Positions 6,684 to 11,808 of a stretch of 11,808 nt of DNA are shown one piece after another. The translations under genes and the position numbers were made by a program. Under the pieces are notes generated by a model, which saw only the letters and a program-made list of their open reading frames with translations, ran no database searches and was not told the DNA's origin. Every line of letters begins with the position of its first letter. Position 1 is the first letter of the stretch. The DNA lies in contig JAFDFW010000032.1 in NCBI GenBank assembly GCA_019309605.1, positions 1-11,808 of the forward strand, read 5' to 3'. This stretch comes from Deltaproteobacteria bacterium (GTDB lineage Bacteria > Myxococcota_A > Polyangia > Polyangiales > Houyiibacteriaceae).

Positions 6684-7523
6684 TTAGAGCTTCAGGGCGC
6701 GTTTGACGTAGTTTGGGAGGGCGAAGACGGCTTGGTGGAGGTCTTCGTTGTAGGCCTTGCAGCCTTCGACGATGGCCTGTTGGCGTTCTGGATTTGGTCG
6801 GAGGGGCTCACCGGTGTTGGAGCACCAGGTCCAGCTCCAGGTTCCGGTGCCGTAGAGGGGGACAGGGCCTAGGTAGGGGTGGACCTCGGAGAACAGCTTG
6901 CGGAGCGTGTGTTGGATTTCGACGAAGATGTCCATCATCAGGAGGGGCGACTCGCTTTGCAACGCCATGACGCCTTCTTGGGAGAGCATGCGTTTGCAGC
7001 CTCGATAGAAGCTTTCGTCGAAGAGGACAGCGCCTGGGCCGATCGGATCGGTTCCGTCGAGCAAAATGACGTCATACTTTTCGTCGGTGCTCTGTTTCAC
7101 GTAATCGATGCCGTCGATGAAGCGGAGGTCGAGGCGTGGATCGTCCCACGCGGTGCCGATGCCGGGCAGGTACTGCTTCGACGCCTCGACTACCATCTCG
7201 TCGATCTCGATCAGCACGCATTCCCTCACGTCGGAATGTCGAAGGACCTCGCGGACGGTGCCGCCATCGCCGCCGCCGATGACGAGGACGCGCTCGATGC
7301 TTGGTGCGGTCGTCAGCGCGGGGTGTGCGAGCATTTCGTGATAGAGGAACTCGTCGTACTCGCTCGTCATGAAGACATTGTCGATGACGAGGACCCTGCC
7401 GAACCCAGTCGTGTCGATCACTTCGATTTTCTGGAATGCGCTCTGCGCGGAAAACAGGGTCTCCTTGACCAGGAGGCCGAGCCGGGTGTGGTCGTCAAGG
7501 GTTTCGTCATACCAAAGGCCCAT
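6684..7523 (-). CDS. speE: Spermidine synthase (polyamine aminopropyltransferase)
   Basis: This cytosolic enzyme transfers the aminopropyl group of decarboxylated S-adenosylmethionine to putrescine, making spermidine. At 279 residues it has the usual length. Visible features are the N-terminal LWYDE and F.SAQS (24-28); the binding loop VIGGGDGGTVREVLRH (81-96); the ribose-contacting acidic pair in IEIDE (105-109); and DGTDPIGPG (156-164), with the acidic residues D156 and D159 of the DxTDP active-site motif. Position 157 is Gly where Ser or Cys is common. The C-terminal half has the expected YLGPVPLYGTGTWSW (217-231). The ATG at 7523 has GAGG with a short 4-base spacer and lies 10 bp after the stop of the YycJ-like gene, so the two are probably co-transcribed. 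No speD is present in the window. Confidence 0.95.
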   Translation of the reverse strand: MGLWYDETLDDHTRLGLLVKETLFSAQSAFQKIEVIDTTGFGRVLVIDNVFMTSEYDEFLYHEMLAHPALTTAPSIERVLVIGGGDGGTVREVLRHSDVRECVLIEIDEMVVEASKQYLPGIGTAWDDPRLDLRFIDGIDYVKQSTDEKYDVILLDGTDPIGPGAVLFDESFYRGCKRMLSQEGVMALQSESPLLMMDIFVEIQHTLRKLFSEVHPYLGPVPLYGTGTWSWTWCSNTGEPLRPNPERQQAIVEGCKAYNEDLHQAVFALPNYVKRALKL

Positions 7524-7533
7524 CGGTTCCTCG

Positions 7534-8316
7534 CTACAGGCCTAGCTGAAGTTGCCGGTCACGCATAGCCCCGAGCTCCAGGGGCTGCTGTTGCTGCGCC
7601 AAGAGCAGCTCGGTGCTCTGGTGTCCGAGCGCGGCTTCGGCAGAGTTCCGCGCGAGTCGAGGTGAGTTGTTGGTTTCCGAAAGATGCATCAACACGACGC
7701 GCTTTGGCGCGTGTGCGAGCCCGGCCAGCACGTCCCCGGCCTGGCCGTTCGACAGGTGGCCGAGCGATCCAGCCACACGTCGTTTCAGCATGTCAGGGTA
7801 GGGACCCGTTTCGAGCATGTCCGGGTCGTGGTTGGCCTCCAGCAGGAGGGTTTCGCAGTCACTGAGGAAGGTGCCGAGCCCTTTGGGAACGTGCCCGAGA
7901 TCGGTTACCAGACCTACGGTGGTAACTTTCGTTTCGAACATGAGCGCGACCTGAGGTGCGTCATGCGGAACCGACCGTGAGTGGATCGTGATGTCACCGA
8001 CGACGAAACGCCGGCCCACTGTGAATGTTTCGGCCTGCACCGCCGGCTTCAAGCGAATTGATGGCATCGTTGCTTCGCTTGCGCGAACGGGACAACCGAA
8101 ACGGGTGGCATAGGTCGATGCATGCGCCGCATGGTCGCCATGGCTGTGCGTCACGACGAGGGCGGCGATGTTCTCCGGGGCTTTGCGGCCGACGGCAGCG
8201 AATCGCTGAACGAGTTTGCGGTGCGAAAGACCGGCGTCGACCAGGACGCTGGTCGTACCAGACTCTAAAAGAAGCGCGTTCCCCTCGCTCCCGCTTCCAA
8301 GGATCGTCACCCTCAC
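7534..8316 (-). CDS. YycJ/WalJ-like metallo-beta-lactamase-fold hydrolase
   Basis: This 260-residue MBL-fold protein has MRVTILGSGSEGNA at its start, the hallmark of the YycJ group. Metal ligands are visible: HSHGDH (57-62), H118 in VPHDAP, D139 in TDLGH, and the C-terminal H187 in GHLSN and H211 in HLSETNN. The group is thought to include nucleases or phosphodiesterases acting on DNA ends or cyclic nucleotides, but this substrate cannot be read from sequence. The GTG at 8316 is chosen because V-R-V-T-I-L aligns with M-R-V-T-I-L of relatives; the frame could extend to a TTG at 8367, but those residues are not family-like. No Shine-Dalgarno precedes the GTG; a promoter-like element ends 6 nt before it. 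speE follows 10 bp downstream. The last 25 residues are Gln-rich and poorly conserved. Confidence 0.9.
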   Translation of the reverse strand: MRVTILGSGSEGNALLLESGTTSVLVDAGLSHRKLVQRFAAVGRKAPENIAALVVTHSHGDHAAHASTYATRFGCPVRASEATMPSIRLKPAVQAETFTVGRRFVVGDITIHSRSVPHDAPQVALMFETKVTTVGLVTDLGHVPKGLGTFLSDCETLLLEANHDPDMLETGPYPDMLKRRVAGSLGHLSNGQAGDVLAGLAHAPKRVVLMHLSETNNSPRLARNSAEAALGHQSTELLLAQQQQPLELGAMRDRQLQLGL

Positions 8317-8322
8317 GCGCAA

Positions 8323-8351
8323 GCTAGAGCACAGCCTGAATCGCTTGGCAA
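8323..8351 (-). promoter_or_regulatory. Candidate promoter for the YycJ-like / speE unit
   Basis: On the minus strand TTGCCA (8346-8351, five of six to TTGACA) and TCTAGC (8323-8328, three of six) are 17 bp apart. The -10 ends 6 nt before the GTG at 8316, so the message could be leaderless. The -10 match is weak. Confidence 0.33.
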
Positions 8352-8396
8352 GACTCTTAGCTTGCAACTGCGGGTTTTAGGCGCGAGAGTTCGGCC

Positions 8397-9440
8397 GTGG
8401 GCGACACGGAACTGGAATACGACAGTGTTCTCCTGGTGTCCTTTGGGGGGCCGGAACAACGCGCGGACGTCATGCCGTTCTTGGAGAACGTGGGCCGAGG
8501 CAAGAACATCCCTCCGGAGCGACTCAAGGAAGTCGCGACGCACTACAATCACTTTGAAGGCAAGAGCCCGCTCAATGACCAGAACCGCGCACTGATTGAG
8601 GCACTCGAAGAGGAGCTCCGCAGCAACGAGATCGACCTCCCGGTGTACTGGGGAAACCGCAATTGGGACCCGTTCATCCTGGAAGCGCTTCGTCAGATGC
8701 GCGACGACGGGAAGAAGCGCGCTCTCGCGTTCGTCACGTCGGCGTACAGCAGCTACAGCGGATGCCGGCAGTATTTGGAGAACATCGAGAAGGCCCGTGA
8801 AGAGCTCGGCGAAGGCGCGCCCGTCGTCGACAAGCTGCGCGCGTTCTACAATCACCCAGGCTTCATCGAAGCTAACGTGGATCGCCTGCTTGCGGCCCTC
8901 GAGACCCTACCCAAAGAGCGCCGAGAATGTGCCCGGGTCGCGTTCAGTGGGCACAGCATTCCCATCGCGATGGCCGAGACCTCCGACTACGCCGAGCAAC
9001 TCGAGGAGACGGCCCGCTTGATCGCAGAGGGCGCCCGCCACGACCGTTGGCAGCTGGCCTATCAGAGCCGCAGTGGAGCGCCCCACGTTCCCTGGCTTGG
9101 CCCGGACGTCCTCGAGCATCTCGACGCCCTTTCGCAGATCAACGTGAAAGACGTGGTGGTAGCGCCGATCGGGTTCTTGTCGGACAACATGGAGGTGATC
9201 TGGGATCTCGACCACGACGCCCGGGACTACGCCAACGAGCTTGGCATCACCCTCACGCGGGCGCCCACGGTGGGGACGCACCCGGCGTTCGTTTCGATGA
9301 TACGCGAGCTGATCGAGGAGCGCCTTGGCAAGGTCGCGGTGCGCCAGTCATTGGGCAAACGGGGCCCGCACCGCGACGAGTGCTCGACGGATTGCTGCCC
9401 GTACCAGCCGCGTGTGTCGCGGCCGCCTGAACCGGCTTGA
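8397..9440 (+). CDS. hemH: Ferrochelatase, probable [2Fe-2S] type
   Basis: The enzyme inserts Fe2+ into a porphyrin (protoporphyrin IX or coproporphyrin III) in the last steps of haem synthesis. It has 347 residues. Visible signatures are LLVSFGGPE (12-20), the porphyrin-pocket block TSAYSSYSGCRQY (114-126), the catalytic His in FSGHSIP (H186), YQSRSG (222-227), and PIGFLSDNMEVIWDLD (257-272) with the conserved Glu E266. Cys123 plus C329, C333 and C334 in the tail (ECSTDCC) match the arrangement of one internal and three C-terminal cysteines that hold a [2Fe-2S] cluster in Mycobacterium and Caulobacter ferrochelatases; cluster binding here is inferred. The GTG at 8397 is the only start before the conserved region, and a weak GAGAG lies 7 nt upstream. 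It is divergent from the YycJ-like gene over 80 bp. No other haem genes are nearby. Confidence 0.94.
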   Translation: MGDTELEYDSVLLVSFGGPEQRADVMPFLENVGRGKNIPPERLKEVATHYNHFEGKSPLNDQNRALIEALEEELRSNEIDLPVYWGNRNWDPFILEALRQMRDDGKKRALAFVTSAYSSYSGCRQYLENIEKAREELGEGAPVVDKLRAFYNHPGFIEANVDRLLAALETLPKERRECARVAFSGHSIPIAMAETSDYAEQLEETARLIAEGARHDRWQLAYQSRSGAPHVPWLGPDVLEHLDALSQINVKDVVVAPIGFLSDNMEVIWDLDHDARDYANELGITLTRAPTVGTHPAFVSMIRELIEERLGKVAVRQSLGKRGPHRDECSTDCCPYQPRVSRPPEPA

Positions 9441-9452
9441 GCGGCCGCTGAC
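9416..9452. terminator. Strong GC hairpin shared by the convergent hemH and crotonase genes
   Basis: GTC-GCGGCCGC (9416-9426) pairs with GCGGCCGC-T-GAC (9441-9452), a stem of 11 pairs with one unpaired T and a 14-base loop. The hemH stop lies in the loop and the crotonase stop begins at the right edge. No U-run follows on either side. Both arms are NotI sites. Position and stability suggest a bidirectional terminator or mRNA 3' end. Confidence 0.5.
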
Positions 9453-10246
9453 TATTCCGGGTCTTTGAACGAAGGCGCGCGCTTCATCATGTTCGCCTGC
9501 ACCGCCTCGGTTTGGTTGGGGCCGCCGAGCAGGCTGACTTGAAGTGCGGTTTCGAGCTTGAGCGCGTCGGCGCGCGACATGCCCACCGCGTCTCTTAGGA
9601 GCGCTTTGCCCGCGCGGATGGCGTGCGGCGATTTGGTGGCGATCAGCTTGGCCGTTTCGACCGCGTCGGCGAGCGGGTCGTCCGAGACCTTGGTGGCGAT
9701 CCCGAGGTCGACAGCCTCGGTGCCGGAGAGAATGCGCCCCGTGAACGTCAATTCCTTCGCAACATCGATGGGCACGAGCCGCAACAAGGTCTGCGTGATG
9801 CTCATGTCGGGGATCAACCCCCACTTGATCTCCATGACGGAAAACTGAGCATCGGCGGTGACGTAGCGCAGGTCGGCGCCGAGGGCGATCTGGAGCCCGC
9901 CGCCAAACGCGAAGCCGTGGACCGCGGCGATGACCGGAACCTTCACCTCTTGCCAAATCCATGCGGCGCGCTGCGCCATGTTGGCGGGGCTCTCTTCGCT
10001 CCGCGCGAGCAGCTCTTGCATCGAGTCCGGTGAGCCGAGGAAGGAGGCGAAATCGAGCCCGGCGCAGAAGGCTTTGCCCTCGCCGTGCAGCACGACCGCT
10101 CGGATGCGGTTGTCTGCGATGATCCGCTCGCCGGTCCGGATGAGCCCGCGGAACATATCGGCGTCCAAGGCATTGCGCTTTTCCGGGCGTGACATTCGAA
10201 CCGTTGCGACGGCACTGTCGATGGTGAGCTGGACTCGATCGGACAT
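9452..10246 (-). CDS. Crotonase-family protein (enoyl-CoA hydratase/isomerase superfamily) with dienoyl-isomerase-like acids
   Basis: This 264-residue crotonase fold acts on acyl-CoA thioesters. RPEKRNALDADM (20-31), the oxyanion-hole FCAGLD (60-65) and GFAFGGG (111-117) are intact. In classic hydratases two Glu act on water. The first position is Gln here (Q119 in GGGLQI), while the second is kept as E139 in MEIKWG. D147 in IPDMS, eight residues after E139, matches the Glu/Asp pair of delta3,5-delta2,4-dienoyl-CoA isomerases, although those also have an Asp where Q119 stands. Simple hydratase activity is therefore doubtful, and the substrate is unknown. The ATG at 10246 has AGGGGG about 6 nt upstream, overlapping the end of purU 9 bp away, so the two are probably co-transcribed. 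A broad call is secure; a precise reaction is not. Confidence 0.9.
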   Translation of the reverse strand: MSDRVQLTIDSAVATVRMSRPEKRNALDADMFRGLIRTGERIIADNRIRAVVLHGEGKAFCAGLDFASFLGSPDSMQELLARSEESPANMAQRAAWIWQEVKVPVIAAVHGFAFGGGLQIALGADLRYVTADAQFSVMEIKWGLIPDMSITQTLLRLVPIDVAKELTFTGRILSGTEAVDLGIATKVSDDPLADAVETAKLIATKSPHAIRAGKALLRDAVGMSRADALKLETALQVSLLGGPNQTEAVQANMMKRAPSFKDPE

Positions 10247-10255
10247 GCAGACCCC

Positions 10256-11110
10256 CTAACTGAATACGACGGTCTTGTTGTCGTAGACGAGGATTCGGTC
10301 GTCAAGGTGCAAACGGACGGCGCGCGCCAACACGACCTTTTCCAGGTCTCGCCCCTTGCGCACGAGGTCCTCGACAGAGTCGCTGTGTGAGCACCGCACG
10401 ACGTCTTGCTCGATGATCGGACCGTCATCGAGCTCCGCCGTAGCGTAGTGGGCGGTGGCGCCTATCAGCTTGACGCCTCTTTCGAACGCACGGTGATAGG
10501 GCTTGCTGCCCATGAATGCGGGCAGGAACGAATGGTGAATGTTGATGACCTGGCCCTCATAGCTCTTCAGAAAATCATCGGTGAGAATCTGCATGTATCG
10601 GGCGAGCACGACTAGGTCGACGTCAGCTTCCCGCAACAGCTCTAGAGCTTTGTTCTCTTGGGCGCGCTTCGTCTCTTTGGTGATCGGCAGGTGGTGGAAG
10701 GGGATCCCGAATTGCTGCGCCACCGGCTCGAGGTCCGGGTGGTTGCTGATGATCATCGGGATTTCGGTGGACAGCTCACGACCGCGTTGCCGCAGCAGCA
10801 AGTCGTACAAACAATGGTCGTACTTCGAAACGAAGATGGCAGTCTTCGAGCGGCGATGGCCGTTCGTGATGCGCCAGTCCATGGAGAAGCGCGCCGCGAC
10901 CTCCGAAATCGCCGTCTCTAGACTCGTGCGGTCTGTGTGCAGTTCGGAGAGATCGAACTTGATGCGCTGGAAGAACTGGCCGGCCACCGGGTCGGTATGC
11001 TGGTCGGCGTCGAGGATGTTGGCGCCGTGCCCATAGAGAACCTGCGCAAGCGCAGCGACGAGGCCTTTGCGATCAGGGCAGCAGACGAGCAGGGTGGCGG
11101 TTTGTTCCAC
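10256..11110 (-). CDS. purU: Formyltetrahydrofolate deformylase
   Basis: PurU hydrolyses 10-formyl-tetrahydrofolate to formate and tetrahydrofolate, balancing the one-carbon pool and supplying formate for purine synthesis in some bacteria. The 284 residues comprise an N-terminal ACT domain (about 5-80, CPDRKGLVAALAQVLYGHGANI) and a C-terminal formyltransferase-fold domain (about 88-275). Visible catalytic features are INIHHSFLPAF (189-199) with N190 and H192, GSKPYH (201-206), and LIGATAHYATAELDDGP (215-231) with D228. These match the Asn-His-Asp set of the family. The start is GTG at 11110; no ATG or clear Shine-Dalgarno fits better, and a perfect 7-bp inverted repeat sits directly in front. 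The DUF445 gene ends 48 bp upstream, and the crotonase follows 9 bp downstream. Confidence 0.95.
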   Translation of the reverse strand: MEQTATLLVCCPDRKGLVAALAQVLYGHGANILDADQHTDPVAGQFFQRIKFDLSELHTDRTSLETAISEVAARFSMDWRITNGHRRSKTAIFVSKYDHCLYDLLLRQRGRELSTEIPMIISNHPDLEPVAQQFGIPFHHLPITKETKRAQENKALELLREADVDLVVLARYMQILTDDFLKSYEGQVINIHHSFLPAFMGSKPYHRAFERGVKLIGATAHYATAELDDGPIIEQDVVRCSHSDSVEDLVRKGRDLEKVVLARAVRLHLDDRILVYDNKTVVFS

Positions 11111-11127
11111 AGCTAAGTGTTTAGCTG
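11110..11127. repeat. Perfect inverted repeat at the purU start
   Basis: CAGCTAA (11110-11116) and TTAGCTG (11121-11127) are perfect inverted repeats around GTGT. On the minus strand the repeat ends on the first base of the purU GTG. It could be an operator, or an RNA hairpin that limits access to the start codon, and the absence of a Shine-Dalgarno makes the second plausible. No regulator can be named. Confidence 0.45.
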
Positions 11128-11158
11128 CTGAGGGAGCGATCGGCCACCGCCCGCCCGG

Positions 11159-11808
11159 CTACCTGCTCAACCGCTCCATGGCATCACCGAAGATGTAGAC
11201 GAGCTGCAGAACGCCGGCGGTGGTGCCGAGCACGGCGCCGGCGGCGATCAATTTCCACTCATCGTGCCGGAACGCCGGCCTCAGCACCCCTTCGTAGCTC
11301 TCACGGTCCAGGGCTTTCATTCGGCGCTCGAGCTCCCCTTGAAGGTCCACGGACTCGCCGGCGAAAGTATGAAAGAACCCGCCCGGCTTCGGCCACTCGG
11401 TTTTGATTCGCTCGAGGAGCTCGGCTCGGAGGGCAGGGCGCTTCTCTTCCGGCAAGACCAGCTTGGCCATCGGGTGGGCTTCGTACTTCGCGATCAGGTC
11501 GCTGATGCGCTGCTCCACGATTTCGTTCATCCGTGTTGCGCCATCGCCCTCCATGACCGTGGCCACGATGTTGTCGGCGTTCAGCACGCGCGTTGCGACT
11601 ATCCTACCGAACGCTTCTGTGAAACAAGCCTTGCACCGTCATCAGGCCGATCTTCACGGGCTCACGCGGAGAGAATACCAACCTGATCGCGATCCAGTTG
11701 GTCAGATATCCGACGCCGAACCCGGCCGCGGGAAGGATCCAAGGCGCGGGATAGAGGACCCAGATGACCATCTGGAACACCCCGAACAGGAAGCCGAAGT
11801 AGAGTCCA
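11159..11808 (-). pseudogene. DUF445-family membrane protein, frame broken and cut by the right edge
   Basis: Two pieces in different frames make up one DUF445 protein of unknown function. The upstream piece (11807 to the stop at 11604-11606) reads a membrane helix and then GYLTNWIAIRLVFSPREP and VQGLF, the best-conserved part of the family. It then runs out of homology at HRSVR and stops. The downstream piece resumes at TEAFGRIVATRVLN (about 11620 to 11583) and continues to 11159. It ends in a long hydrophilic region and a C-terminal helix (AGAVLGTTAGVLQLV), the usual DUF445 tail. Between them the family has roughly six more residues (an RRQ-like stretch); loss of about 20 nt near 11618-11622 explains both the missing residues and the frame change. 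The downstream part could be read alone from GTG 11587 (142 aa), but that start has no support. The true gene start lies beyond the window. Confidence 0.8.

Noticed and set aside
6879..7568. 229-residue + ORF opposite speE
   Set aside because: Antisense of a well-supported spermidine synthase; it shows no motifs of its own.
1..11808. CRISPR arrays, tRNA or rRNA genes, insertion sequences, defence or biosynthetic islands
   Set aside because: Looked for spaced direct repeats, transposase or nuclease motifs and tRNA-like folds; none was seen, and the gene content is ordinary metabolism.

Overview
The window is a GC-rich bacterial chromosome segment carrying core metabolism. The ferrochelatase has the cysteine pattern of the [2Fe-2S] type reported from actinobacteria, Caulobacter and myxobacteria. 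The crotonase, NhaC-like antiporter with a leader peptide, and exported START-like protein suggest a GC-rich Gram-negative, possibly a myxobacterium-like lineage. This placement is a weak inference. I see no rRNA, tRNA, insertion sequence, phage gene, CRISPR array or recognisable defence system.

Layout, left to right: a class 3 aldehyde dehydrogenase on + that is broken near its N-terminus (163-1535); an exported SRPBCC/START-like protein on - (1532-2206); an NhaC-family Na+/H+ antiporter on + (2205-3920); an AMP-forming acyl-CoA synthetase on - (3894-5423); a PIG3-type quinone oxidoreductase on + (5488-6474); a short region of unclear content (6475-6683); spermidine synthase speE with an upstream YycJ-like metallo-beta-lactamase-fold hydrolase, both on - (6684-8316); ferrochelatase hemH on + (8397-9440); then a crotonase, formyltetrahydrofolate deformylase purU and a broken DUF445 membrane protein, all on - (9452 to the right edge).

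Transcription direction alternates almost gene by gene, and the junctions are very tight. Convergent partners overlap by 4 and 27 bp or lie 11 bp apart, and several of these junctions hold hairpins that could end transcription from both sides. One divergent pair has overlapping start codons. The only likely multigene units are YycJ-like to speE, and DUF445 to purU to crotonase. Several genes touch fatty-acid, aldehyde and acyl-CoA metabolism (aldehyde dehydrogenase, acyl-CoA synthetase, crotonase), but they are not in one operon, so a shared pathway is only a possibility.

The most notable points are two family-conserved genes that each lack a short non-multiple-of-three piece (about 40 and about 20 nt), the shared hairpins and overlapping start codons, a crotonase whose acidic residues fit dienoyl-CoA isomerases better than hydratases, and possible leaderless starts. 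I found no convincing previously undescribed system.
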